This document shows positions 11,484 to 22,500 of a stretch of 64,000 nucleotides of DNA, one piece after another. The stretch comes from Spinacia oleracea. Its lineage: Eukaryota > Streptophyta > Magnoliopsida > Caryophyllales > Amaranthaceae. The first letter of the stretch is position 1, and every line of letters begins with the position of its first letter. The stretch covers positions 144,615,861-144,679,860 of the forward strand of contig NC_079492.1 in NCBI RefSeq assembly GCF_020520425.1. The letters run 5' to 3'. A program made the translations under genes and the position numbers. The notes under the pieces are model-generated. The model worked only from the letters and a program-made list of their open reading frames with translations, was not told where the DNA came from and made no database searches.

Positions 11484-12067
11484 TAGGGGCGCAAATGAGC
11501 CGAGATTCTCAATAAACTACTTGAGTTCGGGTTCGGTTAAAGGTCGTTCATGTTTGTTTATTTAATAAATTAGGCGACTTGAACAAATTTTGAAGCTCGT
11601 TTAATAAACAAGCTTGAACATGAACATACGTATGCTCGTTCATTTATGTTCTTGAACAACTCGTTTATTTATGTTACTAATCAAACTTTTCATACATATT
11701 GTGTGATTAGATAATAATAGTATTCTGACTTTAATTTTAACAACCAAAATATTTATCATAGAATGAAAATATTTTGAATTTAAATGACTTAATTAGTGCA
11801 CATTCAAAATTATGTTTTCAAATCGTTAAAATTTAAACGTGCAAAGTTCGTTTAAGATAAAAACTCGTTTATGAACTCGGTGGTTAATAAACGAGACGTT
11901 CATGAACCGTTCACGAACACAAAATCTTTTAAACGAACCGAGGTTGAACGAATTTTTGAGCTTGGTTGAAAGCTTGGGCTCCGGCTCCGGCTTAAGCTCG
12001 CCTAAATTAAATGAACTTGAACATGATCAGGGCAGTATCCGGCTCGTCTCGGCTCATTTGCACCCTA
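11484..12067. mobile_element. hAT-type MITE, 584 bp
   Basis: The ends are TAGGGGCGCAAATGAGCCGAG and the complement of TAGGGTGCAAATGAGCCGAG. An 8-bp target duplication flanks them, ATATGGAA (11476-11483) and ATATGGAG (12068-12075), with one mismatch. TAGGG ends with an 8-bp duplication indicate hAT. The interior is rich in GAACATGAAC/GTTCATGTTC palindromic words and has no transposase. Confidence 0.8.
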
Positions 12068-12161
12068 ATATGGAGCAATTATTTTCCCAGTTCATGATCC
12101 AACCAAAATGATATAGAGTCAAAGAACTCACATTCTATTTGATAGGTTATTTTTCATGATA

Positions 12162-12459
12162 CTCCCTCCGTCCCTTAATACTCGCACCGCTTTTTTTTTT
12201 GGGTCGTCCCTTAATACTCGATCGCTTTTATAAATGTAATTTTTTTACCAATATTATATTATTTCTCACACTTACCTATTAACCCACTCCTTGCAAAAAA
12301 TATCATTTAAAAATTCACATTTCCACTACCCTTTATATATTTTTCACTAACTATATTAAAAAAATAACCAACTATCAACTAACATTCATTAAATTAATAA
12401 GTCAATTTAAGTGTACTCTACACCGAGCAAATCGGTGCGAGTATTAAGGGGCGAGGGAG
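12162..12459. mobile_element. Stowaway MITE, 298 bp, in the RPN12 promoter
   Basis: It starts CTCCCTCCGTCCCTTAATAC and ends in GTATTAAGGGGCGAGGGAG, with TA duplicated at 12160-12161 and 12460-12461. Terminal arms include CTCGCACCG/CGGTGCGAG. There is no coding capacity. It lies 126 bp upstream of the RPN12 start codon. Confidence 0.9.
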
Positions 12460-12470
12460 TATAAAATAAA
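12460..12470 (+). promoter_or_regulatory. Likely TATA box of RPN12, at the MITE junction
   Basis: TATAAAATAAA lies 116 bp upstream of the RPN12 ATG. Its first two bases are the right-hand TA duplication of the Stowaway element. Before insertion the site would have read CATGATATAAAATAAA, so the element sits in the TATA box and the duplication restores it. TATA function is inferred from position; no transcript data are available. Confidence 0.5.
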
Positions 12471-12585
12471 CCTGTAAAGAGTTAGAGAGCAAAACATAAG
12501 TGGCTTGTTGGTAAAGAAAGGAAGAAAGTGAAGAAAGAACGAACTCAGAGACGAGAGGAGAGAGAAATTGCAGAAAACAGGAAGA

Positions 12586-15500
12586 ATGGATCCGAAGCTA
12601 ACAGAGATTGCTCAGACATTCGAACGTTTCAAAGCTGCTTCGGTTCGCAATGATTTCGATACCTGCACTCGTCTCCTTACTCAGCTCAAGGTAATTTTCT
12701 TCTTCTCTTTAAACCCTAGATCCTTCTTTCTTCTTCCATTGTTATGTAATTTTATTCAATTACCTTGCTTTTATCAATCGACAAGATTTTGTTGAATTTT
12801 ATTTGAAGTTGTTCTTTATTTGCTCCATTTTATCGGGATTTTTAGGGTTTCCTATTGTTGTTGTGCGGCAAAAATGGTAGATTCGAGCTAATTCTGCTGT
12901 AAATGCTTACCTATTGGTTTAATTCGGTTGAAAACTTCAAATTCGAGCTCGAATTAACTCGATTGGTGATGAAAGGAATTAGCATTTTGTTTAATCTACG
13001 GTGTCAGTTGAAATAGTTGTCAAATGTTGATTGCGGATGAGGGTGTTATAGCGTGAAAGAGATTTAAACAACTGTACTGAGTAGATTATGACTTTTTTTC
13101 TTCAATTTTGGGGATGGAAGGCTCAAGAATGTCAAGCAAAGCAAGGAAAAGAGGTTTGGAGTTTTGGATTTTATCTTTTCGTTTTTGCTTGGGGAAAAGA
13201 ATGACAGTTTTGAGATTTAAGAGAACCCTAATTCTTAGTCTAGATTAAATTTTATTTCCTACGACGACTCTCTTACATGAGAGTTTTTATGGGAAGGAAG
13301 AACACAAGTGAGTTATGGGGAAATCTCTGGTGTTAATATAGCGTCAATACATTACTTGGTTGTTTTCTGCTGCATTTTATTTTCTGAAATTGAAGTAATT
13401 CCTTAATCGGCGTGGCATGTTCTTTAATAGCTGAAGGGAGAGGGTTAGTAAGTTAAATATAGCTTAAAATTATTATGTATGGATTGCCGGTCACGGTGAA
13501 CAATTGTGGTTAGTCCTTTCTACCAAATAAAATTAGCTGCTTGATTGACATGCTTGACTAAGTCTCTGTATTAACCTTCTGTCAAATTTGCTTGTATGAT
13601 GCAGGTGTCGTTGATAGAATACCGAAGCCTTCCGCCAATGTTTGAAGCAACACCAAATGCTGTTCATGAATTGACCTTAGCAAGTAACTCCTTGTGTTCA
13701 TCTTTTCCCTTTGATATTGTGACATATACAGCTACAGAGTATTTCATTTAATCTTTCTTTATTTTTTATAGTCTTTTACTGATGGTCATTTTCATTTTTC
13801 CTTTATTGTTTGATAATATTCAGGGGATATCTATGAGCATGCTGTTGTTCTAAGCGTCAAGATGGAGGATCAGGAAGCTTTTGAGAGGGACTTCTGCCAA
13901 CTGAAACCTTATTACACTGATGCCAGGTAAATTATTATCCCTCTGCAAGGCAAAATTCTTCAAGTGTTAGTGTTAGGTACATTCTAGATGCGTAGGTAAC
14001 CAAAAATCCCAGTGTTTTTGAATTTGATTTACAGGGGAACCTCCAATGTGCTTTAGCAAGTAGGACTAACCTTTCTATTTGGTCATCCGGTACTGATAGA
14101 TAGCAATTCTAAAAGTCAATTAGCATGGTTTTGTATAACCTACTCATGAGAATGTGGCTTTAATCCTCTGATTCTGAATTAGTGTTTGATCCATGAGGCT
14201 CCAAAGAATTCAAAATGACAAGTTAAATTATGTTATTTTGAATCCTCAGCTATGTTGCCTCTTCCCTTCTCACCCCTCAGCTAACTCTATCTCTAATTAT
14301 CTAAATTGTACCAAGTTCTTCTAAGCAATAGATATTTAGTAGAATTCTAAGTAGTACCACTTCTCTTTTGGACGGTCTATATAATATGACAATGTGACCT
14401 ATGAAAATCGTTTCTGTGGATCTGAGAACAAACCTCCGCAATGTAAGCTGAAATTTAAAAAATTGGTCTTCTTTTGTGAGCGTTATTCTGCTCATTCACG
14501 AAAATCTTGAAACAAACATAGTGTTCTTGCTCTTCCCCACCCCTTTCCCTCTTTCTTTCCAACCCCTCTATTACTGTGGGGCGAGTCATGGTCAAACCTG
14601 ACAGAAAGGTAGAGTTAAGGGAAGTGGAGGATATAGGGGATATTTTCTTATCTTAGTAGCATAACAGAAATATTATAGGCCGTTATTCTGTGGAAGCAAG
14701 TACTGAGGGCAGGCCTGAAAACTATATTTTGGATGACAGTTAAGTCAGCTGGCTTTTCCACATTTTATACAGCCTTAGTCTAACCCACCTTATTTGTCCT
14801 ACTCAACAATATGGCACAGTCTGGCCGCACTTGATGTTAGTTTTTTTCTAGAATCCAAAAGAAAATATTAAAGGCTAGGTTCCAAATCACTATATCTGAA
14901 TCAGCCCTGGCCAACTTGCTTGGCACCTTAGTTTAAAAAGGCGCAAGGCGCACTAAGGCGCTCAAGGGTCATGGAGCCTAGGCGCAAGATGCAAGGCTCA
15001 GGCGCGCGCCATTTAGATACGAGGCGCACATAATTTCCTAGTGAACCTTAAAATTCTGTATAGAACAAAATTAACACAATTTGTACTCAAAACAACATAA
15101 TACTATTGGAGTGCCATATTTTCTTGCCGGTTTATAAGCATCGCATGATCCCGTCAATGGAGTGCAAGAATTAGAACCTTTCATGGTAATTACAAGCTGG
15201 AAATATGAAAATTAACTCATATTATGCTACTGCCACTACCCAAAAAGCTTAGCTTGTAGAGATATAACCGTTGATAGGTCACATGGGTTGTGTTTATATC
15301 ATTAGGAGAGGAAAAAAAAGTAAATAAAAGGATCCATGTCACCCTATTCCGCCTGAAGACCGAAGGCGCACAAGCGCAGTGAGCCTGGAGAGCTGAAGGC
15401 GCCAAAGGGTGAGCCTTGAGCCTAGGCACACTTTTTAAAACTAAGCTTGGCACATGCTGTGAAGTTTGTAGACTTTTGATCTCAGCAAGGTCTAACATGG

Positions 15501-18153
15501 AGTTTGTCACCATACTTAGTGAGTTAGTGGTATTATAACAGTCTCCTTTGGAAAAAAAATCTGTCCTGAAATCTCTTATCCTATAAGAATAACTCTTTGG
15601 ATGACTTTTGTGTACAAGGACAAACTGGACATTAACCCACCTTCTCAAGCTAGTCTGAAAACAAGGAATTGAATCCTGTTAAAACTGTGTTGGAATCTTG
15701 GGATCACAAGGAGAGGCGATCATCCTCCCAGCATGTTCATCTGGTTTATGGCCAGTGTATGAAAAAGCGCAGCAGGGCACATAAATGTTTTTTACCCCAA
15801 ATCTTTTACTTTGCCTCACTTAGCGTGATGCAACGAGGTGCAGAAGGATCTGCATCGCCTCAACGTGCTAGGAGCTTTGTAATATTCCATCTGTTTGTTT
15901 AAGTGTTACAGTTACGTTCTTTAACACACAAGTTTGACTAATAGTATCTTTAGTTTTATACAAGTAATAAGTCAAAATAATAAGTCAACATTAGCATATG
16001 AATAGTGCAAAAGACCAAAATGTAACACTTGAAAACTCGGAGGGAGTACATTGGTTCTGATATGAGCACATTGTAGAACAACATAGAGTTTTTGAAATGA
16101 TATCTTTGATACATGGTGCTCCGTCATTTCTATGTTCTAGGATTAGTTGCTAGGTAAAAATAGAGTCTGAAGGCCACTGGTTTTTACACATTTGTATTGG
16201 TGTTTTCATGTAAGATCTAATGTTCTTGATGTTTTAGAAACAAGCAGTACTGACTTTTTGTTTTTGTTGGAACAGGGGTCGTATACCACAATCTACACAA
16301 GAGTACCCAATCTTGGGACTGAACCTGTTGAGGCTTCTTGTCCAAAATAGAATTGCAGAGTTTCACACTGAATTGGAGTTGCTTTCATCTACTGCCTTGG
16401 AGAATCCTTGCATTAAGCATGCCGTGGAGCTGGAACAGTCCTTTATGGAAGGAGCCTACAACCGTGTTTTGAGTGCTAGACAGACTGTGCCGCATGAAAC
16501 TTACGTGCACTTCATGGATTTGTTGGCCAAAACTGTGAGGTATATCCTCTTGTGTACCTCTCTATTTTGATTGCAACTTCGCCTCTGTTTGATTTTTGTA
16601 TGGAGTGGTATAATGGATTTGATATGGTTTTTGGTATTAATGCGTTCCCTGTAAATTGCAGAGATGAGATTGCTGGGTGCAGTGAAAAAGCATATGATAC
16701 ACTTTCAGTAAATGATGCGCGACAACTGTTGCTGTTCTCATCTGACAAGGATTTGCTCGAGTATATCAAGGAGGTAATCATAACAGATTTGTGGTTGAAG
16801 GTTTTTCCTTGTGATTTTATTTTCTCCCTTTGAATAAGCTCTGTAGATGGAGTAATTACCAGATAAATTGAGTAGAGTGTCGATTCATGTTATCTGCTGC
16901 AACATCAGAAATCAAATGTCTGGAACTAACATCTCATTAAGAACAACTGTTATACAGTGTAAGCTGTGATCCTAAAAAGCTTGGTTGTGATACTGTCTGC
17001 TGTTAGCCTACTACAATGAATTGAAAACTTCAACCACTTAAATACTTCTCACTTTAGGAATATTTCTGACTTATTCAAGCATGATTGACCTATTTGCTAA
17101 AGTTAAGTTGTTATTATAAATTCTAATCAGTTGAATGTTCATCCAACATTGTTGATGTCCTTATTTACACCTTCACCGGTGACATGATTCAGCTGTTTGA
17201 GGAACATCCCGAGTAGGAGATCAAAGATGGATGTATTAAGAAATGATTATTAGAGTTTAACTATAGGATCAAATAGTAGTTAATGGCAAAAGCCAAAAGC
17301 TACTTGACAAAAACAATATGTGTGTTCAATCCATCGCATCTACCACTCCATTGCAGCCTACTCTAGTCCATAACACAAATTGTATACACATTGCATGCAC
17401 ACATCAGACAATGCGCATAAAATTTACTCCGAATGCAAGTATTTAGTAAATACTACGGCTCTGTTCTATTCACCTTATATCCACTTAAGTTCAGATAAGA
17501 TAAGTAAAATAAGGGTTGACTAAGTACAATTTATAACTATAATAAGTTTCGATAATTTCTAATAAGTTCAGATAAGTTCAGGAAATAAGTGAAAATCAGG
17601 TGAATAGAACGCACCCTGCCTTGTATTTACTTAGGGTGTCCTTAAATCCTTATCAGAACTTATTTGAAATTATCGTCCTTAGGGTTAACAACCCTTAAAC
17701 TTAACTGAACTTATCTAACTTTTCCAATGTAAGCTGTGATCCATAAAAAGCCTGGTTGTGATACTGCCTGCTGTTAGCCTACTGCAATGAGTTGAAAACT
17801 TGAACTATTTTAATACTTCTCACTTTAGAAATATTTCTGATTTACTCAAGCATGATTCACCTATTTGCTAAAGTTAAGTTGTTATTATGAATTCTAACCA
17901 GTTGAATGCTCTTCCAACACTGTCGATGTCCTTATTAACACCTTCATCGGCTACATGATTCAGCTGTTTTATTGAATACGTTCCTATTCATATTATTTAA
18001 CGTTGCTTCCAGGAACATCCCGAGTGGGAAATCAAAGATGGATGTGTTGTTTTCCAGAAGTCAAAAGATTCTGCAACATGCAAGGAGATTCCTTCTCTGT
18101 TACTCATCAACCAAACTCTCAGTTACGCCAGGGAACTTGAGAGGATTGTGTAG
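12586..18153 (+). CDS. RPN12: 26S proteasome non-ATPase regulatory subunit RPN12 (PSMD8 homologue)
   Basis: Lid subunit of the 19S regulatory particle, which binds and deubiquitinates ubiquitylated proteins before degradation in nucleus and cytosol. Six exons: 12586-12690, 13605-13683, 13824-13926, 16276-16539, 16662-16773 and 18013-18153. All junctions are GT-AG, phases 0, 1, 2, 2, 0. They give 267 aa, the length I recall for Arabidopsis RPN12A. The protein begins MDPKLTEIAQTFERFK. It contains DIYEHAVVLSVKMEDQ, EYPILGLNLLRLLVQNRIAE, HAVELEQSFMEGAYNRVLSA and DEIAGCSEKAYD (the PCI-type C-terminal half), and ends LINQTLSYARELERIV, all highly conserved in plant RPN12. The start is the first ATG of the leader in good context. 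Introns 3 and 5 carry MITEs, and intron 5 carries a broken copy of the last exon. The gene converges on the DUF2439 gene at 19571-25116. Confidence 0.95.
14927..15445. mobile_element. GGCGC-rich MITE in RPN12 intron 3, 519 bp
   Basis: The ends CTTAGTTTAAAAAGGCGC and the complement of CTTAGTTTTAAAAAGTGTGCC are flanked by the 8-bp direct repeat CTTGGCAC at 14919-14926 and 15446-15453 (GCTTGGCAC also matches over 9 bases). Arms are full of AAGGCGCA/GAGCCTAGGCGC words, and the interior is AT-rich. No ORF of note. It is probably hAT- or MULE-derived. Confidence 0.75.
15885..16046. mobile_element. Stowaway-like MITE, 162 bp
   Basis: The start TTCCATCTGTTTGTTTAAGT and the end ACTTGAAAACTCGGAGGGAG form an imperfect inverted repeat, with TA on each side (15883-15884 and 16047-16048). 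TGTTACA/TGTAACA lie inside both arms. It lies in RPN12 intron 3. Confidence 0.65.
16953..17246 (+). pseudogene. Partial duplicate of RPN12 intron 5 end and exon 6 start, with stop
   Basis: This stretch repeats 17727-18052 at roughly 90% identity by eye. Shared phrases include AAGCTTGGTTGTGATACTG, TGCTGTTAGCCTACT, CACTTTAG and GATTCAGCTGTTT. It ends in GAACATCCCGAG followed by TAG where the true exon 6 has TGG, then GAGATCAAAGATGGATGT. The copy therefore encodes E-H-P-E then a stop. It lacks the about 40 bases that carry the real acceptor between CAGCTGTTT and GAACATCC, but has TTTGAG directly before the exon piece. Splicing into it would truncate RPN12 just after exon 5. Confidence 0.85.
17459..17616. 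mobile_element. Small MITE with GTTCTATTCACC ends, about 158 bp
   Basis: The inverted ends are CTGTTCTATTCACCTTAT and the complement of GCGTTCTATTCACCTGATTTTC. The interior has AAGTTCAGATAAG words. It lies in RPN12 intron 5 between the two halves of the duplication. Exact ends and duplication are unclear. Confidence 0.6.
17727..18052 (+). repeat. Parental copy of the intron 5/exon 6 duplication
   Basis: This is the functional partner of 16953-17246. It holds the intron 5 tail with the acceptor TTGCTTCCAG and the first 40 bases of exon 6. Confidence 0.85.
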
Positions 18154-18590
18154 TGAAGTAGCAGTTCCAAACAATTCCATTTCCATTGCAGCATTTGATG
18201 CAAGATGGCCAATGCATCACCTACTCATGATTCACCTATTTGCTAAAGACGGAGAAATTGAGCTTGTGAAGGTGCATACCGCACATGATTGCAGGAACGA
18301 TTAGAATTTTGATTTTAGTGTTACATTTGAAGATCGTATGTCCTGCAATTACAGTTCAAATTTGGCTTATAACCTTTATTTTCTACTTATTAAGACCTCT
18401 TTGCTCTTTCAAAGTGTTCTAGTATGATTATCTTTCTATTTTGATGTTGCCTATTATCGCTAAGACTTTATTGGAAGATATGTACCCCGTTATAATTTGT
18501 TTCAATATTTGTTAAATTGTTATTTTTGTTCAGCCGAGCTTGTCATGGAGTGTTAAAATGCCTGGGATAGTTTTGTTTCAGAAGAACTAA

Positions 18591-19394
18591 GGGGCGTTTG
18601 GTATGGGGTATTCAGAAAGGGAAAGGGAATCAAAAAGACTAATTCTCTTTGTTGTTGTTTGTATTGCCATTTTAATCATTCCCTTTACCCCCTTCATTCC
18701 CCCAAATCCCTCTATATAGATTCTCCACCCCCTCTATATTGATTCCCTCCCCAAAGGTATTGACATTCCCTGTCCTTGAGCTACCACACCACCCATCTAT
18801 CACTGCCAACCCAACACGTTGTCACCCTCACCGAACGGCTCCACCACCATCTCCCTCAAACACCACTGTGAAACCATATCTGTTGCCGAAAGACCCATCT
18901 TAACCGCCGACTAAAACCCTCACCGGCACGGCTACACCACCATCTCCCTCAAACAGCAACGCAAAACCCTAGCTGTCACTGGAAGACTCATCTTAACCGC
19001 CTAAAACCCTAATCGGCCGAAAATCCTAGCCGCCACCAGAAGAGACCTCATCCTAACCATCAAAAGATCCCACACTAGCCGCCAAAAAACTATTACACGG
19101 TGATGAGACGTAAGATAAGATGAGAGAGAAAGGGAGCGTGAGAGTGAAGCGGATGTGAGAGGCGGCAGTAGTAGGGGAGAAGCGGCGGGTGTCTGTGGAG
19201 GGGAGGGGAGGCCAGCAGTAGAGTGATGTTCATGGTGGAGAAATTTTGTAGGGGTGCAATGCTGGAGAAATAGTCCAGGAAAAGAGGTGAAATAAAATGT
19301 CACCAAACTCTACATATCAAAGTGTTTTCCTTTCTATTCCCTCTCAATCCCTTTCTTGATTCCATTCCCTTTACCCTGTGAACCAAACGCACCC
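18591..19394. mobile_element. PIF/Harbinger-type MITE, 804 bp
   Basis: The ends GGGGCGTTTGGT and ACCAAACGCACCC are bounded by TAA at 18588-18590 and 19395-19397. Inner arms GGAAAGGGAATC.. and ..GATTCCATTCCCTTTACCC are also complementary. The GC-rich interior holds two imperfect copies of CACCACCATCTCCCTCAAAC. No transposase. It lies between the convergent RPN12 and DUF2439 genes. Confidence 0.85.
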
Positions 19395-19570
19395 TAAAGG
19401 CAATTGTAATGAACTTTTGGGTACGTCTCCCCGAAGACTTTCATATACACATGACGATCAGTTGTAAAGATCATTAAAGCAAATAGCTAAAAAACCAGTG
19501 CTAAACTGCTAACTGCTAATTGCTAATGGTAAGTTATCTCTGGCCATCTAAATCACTCATTGAACTCGCG

Positions 19571-22500
19571 TTAAATTCCCAGATCAAAACTAGGGCACTC
19601 CATCTTAATATTTAACTTCTCATTCTTCACAGATTTTTTCGTCTTCATCCTCATCAGACTACCAAACCTTTTTGACATATCTTTGGTGGAAGCTGTTTTT
19701 TCTTTGTTTTCTGGGTCTGTCTCTGGCAGTTTTGTAGTAGAAGGCTGCACAGTATATGCAGATTTCAACGCATAATCCAAATTACAAGTTTAACATCAAA
19801 TTACAGAAAAGCTAATGAATCCTGATTATGTACACAACAGTAGTAGCAGATGGTATTCAAACCTGAAGATGAATTGTAGTTTCACTGTCCACAACTGAAC
19901 GATTGTCTATGGATTCTACTCCTGCAAAAGTTCAGCAAAGATTTTCGTTTCAGTTGGGTGAGAAACTGAACGATGTAGATTACTCCCTCTGTATTTTATT
20001 AGCAGTCACATGTTGACCGACACGCGCATTAAAGAACGAGAGTTGAATCTAATAAAAATAATAAAGCAAGTGGGGGAAACAAATAGAAAAAAAATGGGAA
20101 AAGTATTCTAATCAAAGTAGAGAGGGAGTTTATTGTAGTGGTGGGTAGTGGTGGTCCCTAGAGGAAATTAGATATATAAATAATTAGGTGTGTAGAAAAG
20201 TTACTAAAAGTGGAAGTCTCCTAGTAAAATACGGCCAGAATGGTAAGTGTGACTCCTAATAAAATACGGAAGGAGTACATGAAAGTCAGGCAAAACTTAC
20301 TCTTGGAAGACTGAATGACAATTGGTCTTCCATGATCAACACTTGATCCAACTATAGGTTGGCTTTTTGGAGGAGACTCAAATTCATTGGATCTTAGTAT
20401 CTCAATCCCTTGTGTACAGAGCCTTTCCAGATAACTACAATTTCCTTCGGAGAATGTACTACTCTGCCCTCCATCTACAGCCTTCTCATTGTTATGCTTC
20501 TCCACTGCCTTTATTACTGGGCACTGATCAACTTGAAGTGAACTGTCAAATGCCTGACTATCAGCATGTATCTGAACCGGCTCTGAAGAGGTGGGAGGGC
20601 ATTGCTGCATAGGAGCTTCTTCAACAGCGGAAATGGTGTCTTGAGTAATAGGTTTCCTCAAAATTGATAAGATTTGATTGGCTGCAAAAAGAACGAGGGT
20701 TTGCAGGAGAATTATTATGAGTCATACAAGTCATTGCTATTGAAATGGATCAAGTATTGTTTCCAAAAAAAAAACTTGACTCAACCAAGTTAATGCATTG
20801 CTGACTGAAACCTAGAGGTGCATGCTCAGACATGAGAAAAGACCCTTATCAGCTCCTATATGCCAAGAAATTGCAGGCACAAATATTGATAGCAGAAAAG
20901 ATATCTATAATGTTCACGCTTTCCCACTAATTCAAGAACTATAGACAGAAAAATACCAGTCGACATTTTTCACAAATTGGACGAACAGAAGCTCTTATAT
21001 AAAAATGCAAGGCAAAGCCAAATAGTGAAATCTACTTCTTAAAGATATCTCACATTGAAAAGGTTTATAATCAAATAACAATATTCCAATACTTATTTCC
21101 CTTCTAGTAATTTCTCAAAGCAAAATGTGAAAGAGGAGAAAAGATTAAAGCCTCATGAGTCATGACTAAGATACACAGAGAGGTAGAGCGAACACACCAT
21201 CACGTAAAGAGGAAGATGAAGCAAAATTCTTCTTTTGGTTGATCTTATCAAATCCAAAGCTTCCTGAATCAGAGTTAACACGTTTGGTGGAACAAGCATC
21301 ATCTCGGCGTTTTCCTGCAGGTAGTGATTGAGTAAAAAAAACTATAAGATTGTAAGCAAACATAAATGTCACATAGCTTAGGCCCCGATGGGTATTGTTT
21401 TTTGTTTCCAGTTTTCTGTTTTTTACAAAACTAAAAACCAAAATATGAAAACCACAAAAAGTAGTTTCCAGTTTTTCGTTGTCGGTTTTCAAAATCAACA
21501 TGATTACTATAAGTATGACTATTTTTTAGTTCATGATTCAATCTAAATCATATGACTCTTACAACCAAAAAACCAAAAACTGGAACTGACCGTGGTACTG
21601 AATGAGCCCTTAGTTATTAGCAAACGAGGAAGTTCAGAACAAAGACATGCATACTGGAAGGTTGATGTTTTCTTTGATATTTTGATGAGAAAATCAGTGA
21701 ACATAAATAAAATATACCAGCATAGATCCATAGGATGTACCAAGCTGAACTTATAGCTACTCCTAAAGCATAATTTTATAGATGGAAAGAAACCACCAAC
21801 AGACCTATCACACCGGAATTGCCAGAACCAACATGATCCAGCAGTGTAGATTTTTTGCTTCTTTTTGCATCTGAAACCAAAAAATCTGTAATCAGATTCA
21901 AATTGAAAGACACCCCACTGCAGCGAGAAAGCTTGTCTCAGACTCTCAGCTTAGTATGTTTAATAATGATCACAGAAAACTGAGAGTTAATAAATCATTT
22001 GGCACAAGGGTCCGACTGTAAATGCAGATACCACTAAACGACTTTTGACATAGGCGACCAGTAAGTATCTCTGATTTTTCAGTAGCATTACTGTTTCTTT
22101 CTTGTATCTTCACATCTGCATCATCTCCGTTGGTTCCCATAGGATCTCCGATATCAACCAAATGAGAATCAAATGTCAATGATCCACCAGTATCGATAAC
22201 TTCATCTTTCTTCATGAACCTCTTAGCTATTTGATTTTTGCTGGAGTCATACAGCATAATCTGAAAGGAGATAAGAAATGGGTATATGCAACAGCAAACA
22301 AACAACAAGGGCATAAAAGGATTAACATAGCAAAGCAGCAATAAAATGGATGATTAGTGCCTACCCAAGTTAAAATCAAAGAAATCAACAAGGTTTTGCA
22401 TGAGGAAATGAGCAACAAGTTCATTCTCAATAGAAAGATCACTAGATCAGACAGTGAAGAAATTGATAGTCATAATTAAGAAGAGTGGCTTAGATTAGAG

